64,000 nucleotides of DNA. It comes from a bacterium. Its GTDB lineage: Bacteria > Armatimonadota > Abditibacteriia > Abditibacteriales > Abditibacteriaceae. Positions 1 to 7,711 of the stretch are shown piece by piece (position 1 is the stretch's first letter; each line of letters opens with the position of its first letter). A program made the translations under genes and the position numbers. The notes beneath the pieces are model-generated. The model was not told where the DNA came from, made no database searches, and was given only the letters and a program-made list of their open reading frames with translations. The stretch spans positions 1 to 64,000 of the forward strand of contig SDZD01000019.1 of the NCBI GenBank assembly GCA_004172935.1. Reading direction: 5' to 3'.

Positions 1-86
1 ACCATCGCCTCATACACCTCACGACTCACACCCACTAAACGCACAAACTCCCACTCACGCAGACGAGACACTCCTTCTTTTCGCAT
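1..86 (-). CDS. Transposase, N-terminal fragment running off the left edge
   Basis: Only the first 28 codons are inside the window; the gene continues to the left. The peptide starts MRKEGVSRLREWEFVRLVGV and continues SREVYEAM. A basic start followed by an 'F-R-L-x-G-V-S/K-x-E-x-Y/F-E-x-M' pattern is the helix-turn-helix head of IS5/DDE-type transposases (HTH_Tnp_4-like). The ATG lies at 84-86. The outer end of the element should fall roughly between 90 and 140, but I could not define a terminal inverted repeat without the other end. The family is inferred from a short stretch. Confidence 0.5.
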   Translation of the reverse strand, partial: MRKEGVSRLREWEFVRLVGVSREVYEAM

Positions 87-200
87 CTTTAGCAGATTAC
101 GACTTATGAAAGACGTCTAATATCAGTTGAATTATGGAGCATCTGGCTCACCGACTTCGTTGTGGTCGGCTTGTTCGTTGGGGCATCGCGATGGGGCGTT

Positions 201-311
201 TCAGAGCCAGTGTTTTGGGCCTTCGCTGCCTTCGGGGGCGACTTCTTCTTTTAGGGTGTCTATTCCTGAGTGGTGATTGAACACGACCTCCTGGCGAGGG
301 TCATTACTCAT
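201..311 (-). CDS. Possible small ORF or gene relic next to the insertion sequence
   Basis: A 36-codon frame starts at an ATG that overlaps the end of the Uma2 gene and stops at a TGA at 201-203. The same frame then stays open for about 23 more codons, ending in a stretch that reads EVGEPDAP. Composition (acidic, no runs) resembles a real protein tail. It may be a short coupled gene or a relic interrupted by a nonsense change near the transposase. No family recognised; a chance frame is possible. Confidence 0.2.
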   Translation of the reverse strand: MSNDPRQEVVFNHHSGIDTLKEEVAPEGSEGPKHWL

Positions 312-927
312 CATCGTCGTCACTTTCGAAGGGGAGTTCTAGAGTGAAAACACCTTCGGGCACATCAAGGCGACGATAGATTTCGGCGACGGGAATTTTC
401 AGCCCCTGAGCTACGAACTCGATGGTTTGGCTGCGATTGAGATAGCGCCGGAAGCGCCAATCGGTTTCGGTTTGGCGGGCGTAGTGTTCGATTTGAACCA
501 TATCGGGCCATACGATGAGGTAATCGAGAAGCGAGGGAATGGTTTGATAGGCCGCGAGTTTGGCGCCCTGGTCAATGCTTTGTGTCGAAGGTGACAGAAT
601 CTCGACCAGAATGTGGGGGTTGAGCAGAATGTTGGGATGGCGTGAGTCCCATTGAGCATCTTCGCACCACACCACAACATCGGGGAATACATAGTTATCG
701 GTGCCTGATTTGACTTTCAAGTCACTGGTGCCAACTTCGCATGGTGTTTCACGTAGCTGGTTGGTAAGAGCGGTAGTAACTTGTCCGGCCAAAATGACGT
801 GGCTTGGTGTGCAGTTTGGCCTTGTCACGATTTGCCCATGCCAGAACTCGCGTTTTATTGAGGAGCGCGCGTCCATTTCAAAATATTCGGCTTCGCTTAA
901 GAGTTTGATTTGGGGGGCTGCGTCCAT
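304..927 (-). CDS. Uma2 family endonuclease (DUF820)
   Basis: Predicted PD-(D/E)XK-fold nuclease of the Uma2 family, whose biological targets are mostly unknown. The LSEAEYFEM start motif, the FPDVVVWC strand carrying the acidic residue, the ILVEILSPST strand with the catalytic glutamate, and the following AKLAAY and LDYLIVWP segments are all present in the family order. The start at 927 (MDAAPQ) is preferred because it lines up with the second Uma2 gene in this window; a longer frame reaches 972 but would overlap the divergent gene. The C-terminus ends in an acidic tail. It lies head to head with the DUF4336 gene at 976. Confidence 0.8.
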   Translation of the reverse strand: MDAAPQIKLLSEAEYFEMDARSSIKREFWHGQIVTRPNCTPSHVILAGQVTTALTNQLRETPCEVGTSDLKVKSGTDNYVFPDVVVWCEDAQWDSRHPNILLNPHILVEILSPSTQSIDQGAKLAAYQTIPSLLDYLIVWPDMVQIEHYARQTETDWRFRRYLNRSQTIEFVAQGLKIPVAEIYRRLDVPEGVFTLELPFESDDDDE

Positions 928-975
928 GCCTCTTAGTTTGAATGATGGGCCGTTCATTTGCGCCCTGTGCAACTC

Positions 976-1656
976 ATGCTTCGTGAAGTGACAACTGATC
1001 TGTGGGCGATTGAAACGCCGTTTGAATTATTGGGGATGAAGATGGGGGTGCGTATGACGGTTGTGCGCCGCCTGAATGGAGATTTGTTTGTGTACGCACC
1101 GTTTGCGGTAACGGACGAAGATGAGGCGGCGATTCGCGACAAGGGCGAGGTGCGTGATATTGTAGCGCCTAACCCCGGTCACTATACCGAAGTGAGCGAC
1201 TTCGCCAAGCGGTTTCCCGACGCGACATTGTGGGTTATATCTGACATCGCGAAGAAGGTAGCCGATGTGCCGCACAAAATCCTCGAAGAAGCACCAGAGA
1301 GTTGGAAAGAAGATTTCGACAGCATCTTGTTTGATGGCACTCCCCTGTTTCGGGAGTGGGCATTTTGCCATCGTGCGAGCAAGTCGCTTCTCATCACCGA
1401 TCTGGCTTTTCACCTGCCGCGCCCCGAAACGCCACTCAATCGTATCGCGGCTCGCTTGAACGATGTCGGGCGCCGTTTTGGAGTGAGTCGGGCTTGGAGA
1501 ACGGGCCTCAAGCTCGGCAACAAAAACCGTAACCGGGAATGTGTGCAAACGATTTTAGGTTGGGATTTTGAGCGCATCGTACCAGGGCACGGCTTTGTTG
1601 TAGAGAAAAACGCCAAAGAGCAATTCCGCTCGGCGTACCGCTTCTTAAAGGTGTGA
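976..1656 (+). CDS. DUF4336 family protein (metallo-beta-lactamase-like fold), copy 1
   Basis: DUF4336 proteins are relatives of the metallo-beta-lactamase fold with no settled function. Visible landmarks are REVTTDLWAIETPF at the start, the RMTVVRR strand, EVRDIVAPNPGHY (an H-bearing loop where MBL enzymes bind metal), RFPDATLW, a LLITDLAFHL strand with an aspartate, and GWDFERIVPGHG near the end with a conserved His. The start at 976 is chosen over the frame start at 958 because it matches copy 2 and begins at the domain edge. It is followed by its paralogue 32 bp downstream and the two are probably co-transcribed. Confidence 0.75.
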   Translation: MLREVTTDLWAIETPFELLGMKMGVRMTVVRRLNGDLFVYAPFAVTDEDEAAIRDKGEVRDIVAPNPGHYTEVSDFAKRFPDATLWVISDIAKKVADVPHKILEEAPESWKEDFDSILFDGTPLFREWAFCHRASKSLLITDLAFHLPRPETPLNRIAARLNDVGRRFGVSRAWRTGLKLGNKNRNRECVQTILGWDFERIVPGHGFVVEKNAKEQFRSAYRFLKV

Positions 1657-1688
1657 AGTGGGCAGTTCATTTGCGCCGCGCTTGTTCT

Positions 1689-2369
1689 ATGCTTCGCGAA
1701 GTGGTTGCTGATGTGTGGGTTATTGAATCGGCATTTGAAAAAGTGGGCATTGATTTTGGGGCACGCATGACTATTGTGCGGCGCAAGAACGGGGAGTTGT
1801 TCGCTTATGCTCCGTTTGCCATCTCGGATGAAGAGGCGATGGCAATACGCAGTCTTGGTGAGGTGCGGGATATTGTGGCTCCAAATGCGGCGCATTTTAT
1901 GGAAATTAGGGAGTTCACATCTCGATTTCCAGATGCGACTTTGTGGACTTTGCCGGAGATTGACAAGCGAGTGGATGGGCTTCGCTATCAACATTTGGAG
2001 AGCCTGCCTGAGAGGTGGAAAGAGGATTTTGAGGGCTTGCTAGTCGATGGGCTATATGGTTTTCGGGAGTGGGTGTTTCTGCATCGGGCGAGTCGGAGTT
2101 TGATTGTGACCGATCTAGGGTTTCATCTGCCAAAACCACAAAAACCACTGGCCCGGATTGCTTTTCGTTTGAATGGGGTGACTCGTCGTTTTGGCACAAC
2201 CCGCTTTGTAAGGCACCTGATTCGATTGGGAAAGAAGGACAAGGTGCGCGAGAATATCCGCATCATTTTAGGATGGGACTTCGAGCGGATTATTGCGGGG
2301 CATGGTTTTATAGAAGAAAGCCGCGCGAAGCAAAAACTTCGTACGGCTTACAGTTTTCTGGATGTGTGA
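1689..2369 (+). CDS. DUF4336 family protein (metallo-beta-lactamase-like fold), copy 2
   Basis: Paralogue of the gene just upstream and co-linear with it over its whole length: LREVVADVWVIESAF, RMTIVRRKNGELF, EVRDIVAPNAAHF, RFPDATLWTL, LIVTDLGFHLPK, GWDFERIIAGHGF. All candidate metal-binding histidines and the late aspartate are kept, so both copies are probably functional. The frame is open from 1653, but 1689 is the homologous start and sits exactly one duplication unit after that of copy 1. It ends 8 bp before the convergent MFS gene, with no obvious hairpin terminator between them. Confidence 0.75.
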   Translation: MLREVVADVWVIESAFEKVGIDFGARMTIVRRKNGELFAYAPFAISDEEAMAIRSLGEVRDIVAPNAAHFMEIREFTSRFPDATLWTLPEIDKRVDGLRYQHLESLPERWKEDFEGLLVDGLYGFREWVFLHRASRSLIVTDLGFHLPKPQKPLARIAFRLNGVTRRFGTTRFVRHLIRLGKKDKVRENIRIILGWDFERIIAGHGFIEESRAKQKLRTAYSFLDV

Positions 2370-2376
2370 TTTAGGT

Positions 2377-3681
2377 TCAGCGGCCTGATTCGGCAGTAGC
2401 CGCAGCGGCGTTGGCTACGCCCACGACTTCGGCGGGGAGGATGCCCAAGGTGCGATAGATGGGGCGCACCTCGTCGCGGAAACCGGGGAGCATGAAGTAG
2501 AACCACACGGCAGAGCACAGGGCGCAAACACCAGAAAGCAGGATGGTTTCCATCGGGCCGATGCGTGGGGACAAGGCACCAGAGATGAGGGAGCCAAACG
2601 GCAGGGTGCCTTGAAAGGCCATGAAGAAGAAGCTCATGGCACGCCCGCGCTTATCGTCGGGGACGATGGTTTGTAGCAGGGTGTTGCAAGCAGCCATTTG
2701 CACCATGAAGCCGAAGCCTGCGAGAGGCATGAGCGCGATGGAGAGCCACAGGTTACGCGACAGCGAAAAGAGGATGAGTCCGAGGCCGAGCGTGGCGGTG
2801 GCGCGCGGGATGATGCGTCCCAAACCAAGGACGGAACGACGCGAGGCGAGGAAGAGCGCACCACAGAGGGCGCCGATTCCCGAACCCGCCATCAAATAGC
2901 CGAGGGCGTGGGAGTCGCCATGCAGAACGTCGGTGGCAACGGCGGGCATGAGCACCGTGTAGGGCAATGACGAGAAGCTGACGATGGCCATCAGCAACAA
3001 GATGGTGCGTACCGGAGTGAAACGCGAAACGTATTGCCAACCTTCAACCAGAGAAGCCAACGGCGAAGCTAAGTTTTTCGGGGCTGGTTGTTCGCGGACT
3101 CGCATGAAGTAGAGCGAGGCCAGAACCGCGAGGTAGGAGAAGCCATCGAGGAAGAAGCAGATGCCCTCGCCCGCAACCGCGATGATGGCACCAGCGACGG
3201 CAGGGCCGAGCAAGCGAGCGGCGTTCACCATCGAGGAGTTGAGCGCGATGGCGTTGGGCAAATCGGCGCGGTCTTCGACCATCTGCACTACGAACGATTG
3301 GCGGGCGGGCATATCGAACGAATTGATGAGGCCCTGAAAGGCACTTAGTAACAAGATGTGGGGAACGGTGATTTGGTGGGTGAGGGTGAGAAAGGCGAGA
3401 GCGAAGGATTGGGCCATCGCTGCGGTTTGAGTCCACTTCAGGACACGCAGGCGATTGAGGCGGTCAACCCACACACCCGCGAAGGGACCCAATAAAAAAG
3501 CGGGGATTTGCCCCGCGAAAGCAACTGTTCCCAGCAAGAGCGTCGAATTGGTTAATCGATAAACCAACCACGACAAAGCAACGCTCGACATCCAGTTACC
3601 AACCAGCGAAACGATTTGCCCACAAAAGAAGATACGGTAGTTAGGCGACCGTAACGCCCGTGTCATCCACGCTATGTTCAT
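2377..3681 (-). CDS. MFS transporter (MFS_3 / EntS-like exporter)
   Basis: Polytopic inner-membrane protein of about 434 residues with 12 hydrophobic segments, as is usual for the family. The N-terminus MTRALRSPNYRIFFCGQIVS is the typical 'x-L-x-x-x-x-F-R-x-x-x-x-G-Q-x-x-S' start of the MFS_3 (enterobactin exporter-like) group, and the loop after helix 2 reads GPFAGVWVDRLNRLR, the MFS signature D-R. The start ATG at 3681 fits the domain edge; the frame extends upstream to 3882, but those 67 residues are basic and unlike the family. The substrate is unknown; relatives export siderophores or macrolides. It stands alone, convergent with the DUF4336 pair. Confidence 0.8.
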   Translation of the reverse strand: MNIAWMTRALRSPNYRIFFCGQIVSLVGNWMSSVALSWLVYRLTNSTLLLGTVAFAGQIPAFLLGPFAGVWVDRLNRLRVLKWTQTAAMAQSFALAFLTLTHQITVPHILLLSAFQGLINSFDMPARQSFVVQMVEDRADLPNAIALNSSMVNAARLLGPAVAGAIIAVAGEGICFFLDGFSYLAVLASLYFMRVREQPAPKNLASPLASLVEGWQYVSRFTPVRTILLLMAIVSFSSLPYTVLMPAVATDVLHGDSHALGYLMAGSGIGALCGALFLASRRSVLGLGRIIPRATATLGLGLILFSLSRNLWLSIALMPLAGFGFMVQMAACNTLLQTIVPDDKRGRAMSFFFMAFQGTLPFGSLISGALSPRIGPMETILLSGVCALCSAVWFYFMLPGFRDEVRPIYRTLGILPAEVVGVANAAAATAESGR

Positions 3682-4057
3682 ATATTCTCGACTCGCGAGA
3701 CAGAAGCCACGCACCCTTTTCTGAGGTCGTTGCCAGAAAAATTTACAAATGGGAGTTTTGGAGGGGTAAGTGGACGCCCGACATCGCGTTTTCACTCGAC
3801 CATGCTGTGCCCCAAACTTAGGCGACGATGACAGAGCAAGAAGCGAGGGCGCTATTGGTGAGGCTGACACGGCCAATTCCACCTAAAGTAGTCGGTCATA
3901 CATCGCTTTAATCCCTTTGCTACGGGTATCGCTCGACGAAATTTGAGATTGCATCTGATACTCGCCCCATTTTCTTCTCACCTTCTGGGTCGGTTTCGAG
4001 TGGAATAATGTTTAGAATATCGGCGTGATTGCCGTCGATACCAGAACCGCCGCCGTG
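3682..4057. other. Gene-poor stretch upstream of the MFS gene, with a gene relic
   Basis: No intact gene. On the minus strand, 3920-4057 continues in the frame of the upstream gene after its TGA and encodes about 45 more codons (HGGGSGIDGNH, then ADILNIIPLET again, then DPEGEKKMGRVSDAISNFVE) before a TAG at 3920. It therefore holds the former or duplicated tail of the gene at 4058-4426. The part from 3682 to about 3900 probably holds the MFS promoter; I see no strong motif there. Confidence 0.4.
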
Positions 4058-4092
4058 TCAGGTTTCGAGTGGAATAATGTTTAGAATATCGG
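3992..4092. repeat. Two 32-bp exact direct repeats, in frame
   Basis: A 32-bp sequence starting ggtttcgagtggaataatg is found at 3992-4023 and 4061-4092. The offset is 69 bp, exactly 23 codons, so both copies read ADILNIIPLET in the same minus-strand frame. The copies are identical, which suggests a recent event. Confidence 0.9.
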
Positions 4093-4426
4093 CCAACCCA
4101 TCTTTCATATGTTCATATTCAGCTTCGGCTTCTTGCTGTGAGCTAAAGAAGCGGGTGTGAAACATCCAGCCGTATATTCCGCAAGTTATAGAAAAAGGAG
4201 CTATGCCGCCCCCCTGCTCCAAGGTGCTACGTGCGCCCAATGAATGTTCGACATCATGAACTATGATGCCCCCCTCACTTCCGCGCTGGCCGATGCTGGC
4301 TCCGTTGTCAAATTCATTCCATTCCATATTCTTATTGTATTGCCTGTGCCCAAGCCGCACGCAGTAGAACAAAACGTTATAAAACCGCAATCCTACAGCA
4401 TCTGATAACGGATTTGATGTGGACAT
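4058..4426 (-). CDS. Hypothetical protein with a duplicated, possibly truncated C-terminus
   Basis: No family recognised. The 122-residue frame ends ADILNIIPLET then TGA; the in-frame sequence past the stop repeats that ending and goes on for about 25 more residues. The natural product may be the longer protein, cut short by the stop, or the tail may be a local duplication. An alternative start at 4327 (MEWNEFDNGA) would give an 89-residue protein beginning at a more hydrophilic segment; neither start has a clear ribosome site. Central features are GGIAPFSITCGIYGWMFHTRFF and an acidic helix with QQEAEAEYEHM. It could be a small immunity-like or stress protein, but nothing here shows that. Confidence 0.4.
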   Translation of the reverse strand: MSTSNPLSDAVGLRFYNVLFYCVRLGHRQYNKNMEWNEFDNGASIGQRGSEGGIIVHDVEHSLGARSTLEQGGGIAPFSITCGIYGWMFHTRFFSSQQEAEAEYEHMKDGLADILNIIPLET

Positions 4427-4511
4427 GTGGCTCTAAATCCAACCTTACGCACGCCCTACTCTGGAAGGCTCACAATATCGCAAGCATCAAGGGTTGCTAC
4501 GTAGGAGGGGT

Positions 4512-4531
4512 GGGCTTATTGCCATAAGCCC
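4512..4531. other. Perfect short inverted repeat
   Basis: gggcttat and ataagccc flank a four-base loop, in the gap between the hypothetical gene and the flotillin terminator. It has no T-run on either side, so it is not a standard terminator; it may help end flotillin transcription as a second hairpin. Confidence 0.4.
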
Positions 4532-4550
4532 TACTATCTGGCTCCTAATG

Positions 4551-4586
4551 AAAACAGCCGCTCCCACAAAATGGGAGTGGCTGTTT
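4551..4586 (-). terminator. Terminator of the flotillin operon
   Basis: A 15-bp stem (aaacagccgctccca against tgggagtggctgttt, one G-T pair) with a 5-base loop, just after the flotillin stop at 4603. On the minus strand it ends in a T-rich run, giving a standard Rho-independent terminator. Confidence 0.85.
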
Positions 4587-4602
4587 GGTGTGGGGATTCG
4601 GG

Positions 4603-6294
4603 TTATTTTTTGGCGCCGTCGGTTCGGGTCATGCTTGAGGTAGCGCCTTTGACGAGGGCGTTGAGGTCGCCGCCTTCGAGATCGAGTTCTTTCATGAGGG
4701 CGTCGAGGAGCGGGGCCTGGGCGCGGTAGCGGAGGGCGCTGTTGACTACTTCTTCGGCGAGGTTGCCGTTGGAACCGCCGCTGTGACCGTTGGTGTGGGG
4801 CATTCCGTTGGAGCCGCCGGGGGCGCCTAGTCCGTTGACTTGCAGGATTTTGATAGCGTCGATTTGCTCCATCGGTTTGACCGATTCACGGATGATGTCG
4901 GGCAGAGCCTTCAAGAGAGCTTGCTTGATTTGAAGCTCGATGATTTGCGGCGACAGTTGGTTATCGGCGTCGTTGATGGCGCGCTTACCTTCGGCATCGA
5001 CGGCGTAGCGGGTGGCGGCTGCTTCGGCGCGCGATTTTTCGGCTTCGGCCTCGCCCTGTGCGGCGATGGTGATAGCAGCGGCTCGGTCTTGCGCGGCCTT
5101 CTTCTCGGCTTCGGCGGCGACTGTGATGCCGATAGCATCGCGTTGCGCTTGCTTCTGAGCTTCGATGAGGTCGATTTGCTTCTGGCGTTCGGCGATTTCG
5201 GTAGCGCGGGCAGTTGAAACTTGCTCTTCGGCGCGGGCAGCTAGAGCGCGGGCGGCATCGGCGAGAGCCTGGGCTTCGGACTGCGCCTTCGATTTTTCGG
5301 CGATGGCGATAGCCTTTTCCTGCTCGGCTAATTCGACCGATTTGGCGCGGCCAATTTCGCGTTCGCGGATGATGCGCTGCACCTCGATATTTCGCTCGTT
5401 GATGGCGCGCTCGGATTCGATCTTGGCCTGATCGACCAACAACTTGGCGGCGATTTGGCCTTCCTGCTGCTCGCGCTCTTTAGTGGCGCGTTGCAGGGCG
5501 ATTTCGGTGGCCTGTTCGCTGGTGCGGATGGAAACGACGCGCTCTTGTTCCAGACGGGCGTATTCGGAGTCGCGCTGAATCTGGTAGGTTTGCTGCTGCG
5601 CGTCGAGGTTCTTACGGGCGATTTCGACCTGGGTGTCCTGCTCGATGATGTTGCGCTGTTTGCGGCGCATCTCGATTTCTTCGGTGAGTTTGGTAAGCCC
5701 CTGTGCGTCGAAAGCGTTGTTGGGGTTGAAGAAGTCGCGCGAGGTTTGGTCGAGGGCCGTGAGCGAGACGGTTTCGAGTTCGAGACCGTTTTTCAACAGG
5801 TCGCCGGTTACCGCAACTTGCACTTTTTGCACGAAATCGGTGCGCTGTTCGTGAAGCTCTTCCATGCTCATTTCAGCAGCCACAGCACGCAGGGCATCGA
5901 CGAATTTACCTTCGACCAGCTCCTTGAGTTCGAGCGGTTTGAGGGTTTTCTGGCCGAGGGTCTGGGCGGCGTTGGCGATGGATTCTTCGTCGGGCTTGAC
6001 GCGCACATAGAATTCGGCGCGCACGTCAACACGCATACGATCTTTGGTGATGAGCGCTTCTTCTTTGGAGCGCATGACTTCAAGGCGCAAGGTGTTCATG
6101 TTCACCCACACGATGTCGTGGAAGATGGGGAAGACGATGGCGCCGCCGTTGAGAATGATCTTTTTACCGCTGAGACCAGTGCGAACGAAGGATAATTCGC
6201 TGGTGGCGCGTCGGTAGAGCCGGGAGATGATGATGCCAATCGCCAGGAGAGCGAATAGCACGATGCCTGAAAGCACTACGAAAATATTGTCCAT
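4603..6294 (-). CDS. Flotillin family (SPFH) membrane scaffold protein
   Basis: Flotillin-like protein of 563 residues that organises ordered membrane microdomains. An N-terminal membrane anchor (about residues 5-25) is followed by an SPFH domain with GLSGKKIILNGGAIVFP and RVDVRAEFYVRVKPD. A long charged coiled-coil rich in A, E, Q and R repeats (about residues 200-440) follows, then a G/N-rich linker. This is the layout of bacterial FloT/YqiK. It lies 19 bp downstream of a membrane protein with an NfeD-like domain on the same strand, and that pairing (YqiJ-YqiK or NfeD-flotillin) is widespread. The start ATG at 6294 is well placed before the anchor. Confidence 0.9.
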   Translation of the reverse strand: MDNIFVVLSGIVLFALLAIGIIISRLYRRATSELSFVRTGLSGKKIILNGGAIVFPIFHDIVWVNMNTLRLEVMRSKEEALITKDRMRVDVRAEFYVRVKPDEESIANAAQTLGQKTLKPLELKELVEGKFVDALRAVAAEMSMEELHEQRTDFVQKVQVAVTGDLLKNGLELETVSLTALDQTSRDFFNPNNAFDAQGLTKLTEEIEMRRKQRNIIEQDTQVEIARKNLDAQQQTYQIQRDSEYARLEQERVVSIRTSEQATEIALQRATKEREQQEGQIAAKLLVDQAKIESERAINERNIEVQRIIREREIGRAKSVELAEQEKAIAIAEKSKAQSEAQALADAARALAARAEEQVSTARATEIAERQKQIDLIEAQKQAQRDAIGITVAAEAEKKAAQDRAAAITIAAQGEAEAEKSRAEAAATRYAVDAEGKRAINDADNQLSPQIIELQIKQALLKALPDIIRESVKPMEQIDAIKILQVNGLGAPGGSNGMPHTNGHSGGSNGNLAEEVVNSALRYRAQAPLLDALMKELDLEGGDLNALVKGATSSMTRTDGAKK

Positions 6295-6313
6295 TAACTA
6301 AAAAACTCCTTTT

Positions 6314-6943
6314 TTAATCCTGTAGATTGCTCTGTGTGTATTCGAGAGCGAGAAAGATGTGGTCGCGGCGCGAAACGAGCAGCACCGTATCGCCAGCCCG
6401 CAGTTCGACTCCGGGGGTTTCTGGCTCGACCATGATGTAGTGGGTTTTGCCGTGGCCATCGCGAACGCGGGCTTCGGCAGGGTGGCCACGTCGGGCCACT
6501 CCGAGAGTTATTTGACCATCGCGGCCAACGAGTGAATTGGGAGAAACCGCTTCGGTTTCATCGCGGGGCATGATGGGGCGAAGTGCCCATCCAGTGAGAC
6601 GCAGCAGAGGGATGGTGATGAAGAACGCAAGCGCTGCCGCCAGCAAGGGCGGAAAGAAGCTACCGCTGCGGTGATGCTCGAACGCCTGTAAGCCGATACC
6701 GCTCAGGCCAAAACACAAACAAAACAGGATGAGCAAAATGGAGAAGGGTATTTTGCCCACCCATAACCAGTCAAGCGCCGCCTCGAAGGGCGAAATGTGG
6801 CCATCCAAATCGAGGTCGGCATCAAAAGCGACGTGGCCGATGGCATCCCCTAACCCAAGCAACAATTGCAGTGCCCCCATGACGACGACGAACGCCAACG
6901 ACAGGCTAAAGGGCAAGTTTTGGGGGGCTAAGAGTATTTCCAT
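6314..6943 (-). CDS. YqiJ/NfeD-like membrane protein with C-terminal OB-fold domain
   Basis: 209 residues: an N-terminal hydrophobic segment (about 10-32), two more helices around 66-85 and 98-118, then a soluble beta-rich domain of about 80 residues with SLVGRDGQITLGVARRGHPAEARV, the OB-fold pattern of NfeD/YqiJ proteins. These partners sit beside flotillins and are thought to help assemble the SPFH complex. It is the first gene of a two-gene operon with the flotillin. The assignment rests on the topology, the 'xGxxGxVxxxVxPxGxAxV'-like domain and the neighbour. Confidence 0.75.
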   Translation of the reverse strand: MEILLAPQNLPFSLSLAFVVVMGALQLLLGLGDAIGHVAFDADLDLDGHISPFEAALDWLWVGKIPFSILLILFCLCFGLSGIGLQAFEHHRSGSFFPPLLAAALAFFITIPLLRLTGWALRPIMPRDETEAVSPNSLVGRDGQITLGVARRGHPAEARVRDGHGKTHYIMVEPETPGVELRAGDTVLLVSRRDHIFLALEYTQSNLQD

Positions 6944-7040
6944 CGACGCTTGTTCCCAAGCATATCACCATGAAATAATGGCTGTTTTTCTGTAGACTAA
7001 GAAAGTTGCGCCAATGGAAGAGGATGGGATATATCAGTAC

Positions 7041-7685
7041 CTAACCATCATCTTCGTCCCACAAAGTCAACTGTTCGGGTACATCGATATCAAAGTAGAT
7101 GTCAGCAACAGGTAGTTGTATTCCCAACGCTTTTAGTTCAATAATTTGCTCACGTCGGTTGTAACTCCGGTTAATCCACACATCTTTTTGGTCAGAACGT
7201 GAGAAATGTTCCACATAAACACGGGCCTGTGAGATGATGAGGTAATCGGCCAGCGAATCGAGACGTTTATAGGCTTGCAACTTCGTGGAAAAATCGGTGT
7301 GAGCAGTCGCCGCCGATAATACCTCGATTAAAACGAGCGGTGTATGGAGCGTGGTTCTTTTTGCTCCGCTCCACTGGGCATCGCGGCACCAGACAACCAC
7401 ATCAGGGTAGGCGTAGTTGGAGTCCTCCATTTGGACTCGGATATCGCTGCCTCCAGCACGGCAGCCAGAGCCACGCAAGCGATTATTGAGCGCGGTGATG
7501 GATTCGGAGGCGATGCTAACATGTTTTTCACTCGCACCAGCCATTGCACGAGCGCCCTCTCCCGTCACACCATGAACAGGGACAACACGCCCAAACCAGA
7601 ACTCGTGCCTTTCGGCACTGGCTTCTTCAAATGCCAGATACTCTTCTTCTGTAAGAAGTTTTTGTTCCCAATTCGGCCCTGTCAT
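7041..7685 (-). CDS. Uma2 family endonuclease (DUF820), second copy
   Basis: Predicted PD-(D/E)XK nuclease of the Uma2 family, 214 residues from the ATG at 7685. It opens with KLLTEEEYLAFEEAS, carries the YPDVVVWCRDAQW strand with the catalytic Asp and LVLIEVLSAAT with the Glu, and ends in the usual beta segment plus an acidic tail. It is a distant paralogue of the gene at 304-927 (shared VVVWC-DAQW core). The frame is open to 7913, but that extension is basic, lies over the divergent ilvE gene and lacks family similarity. Only 26 bp separate the two start codons of the divergent pair. Confidence 0.8.
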   Translation of the reverse strand: MTGPNWEQKLLTEEEYLAFEEASAERHEFWFGRVVPVHGVTGEGARAMAGASEKHVSIASESITALNNRLRGSGCRAGGSDIRVQMEDSNYAYPDVVVWCRDAQWSGAKRTTLHTPLVLIEVLSAATAHTDFSTKLQAYKRLDSLADYLIISQARVYVEHFSRSDQKDVWINRSYNRREQIIELKALGIQLPVADIYFDIDVPEQLTLWDEDDG

Positions 7686-7711
7686 GCTGAGGAGTTTAAA
7701 CTCGTTTTGTT

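Larger units (their letters stand above)
952..2369 (+). repeat. 713-bp tandem gene duplication including the leader
   Basis: The stretch beginning gttcatttgcgcc occurs at 952 and again at 1665. From there both copies run through a start codon (976 and 1689) and a full DUF4336 gene. The offset is 713 bp at both the leader and the start codon, so the unit carried about 25 bp of upstream sequence. The encoded proteins have clearly diverged, so the event is old. Confidence 0.85.

Noticed and set aside
201..203. In-frame TGA as a selenocysteine codon
   Set aside because: No SECIS-like hairpin follows and the frame has no selenoprotein match; a relic is simpler.
4512..4586. Hairpins upstream of flotillin's stop as a mobile repeat
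   Set aside because: The main hairpin has a clear T-run in the flotillin direction and is best explained as its terminator.
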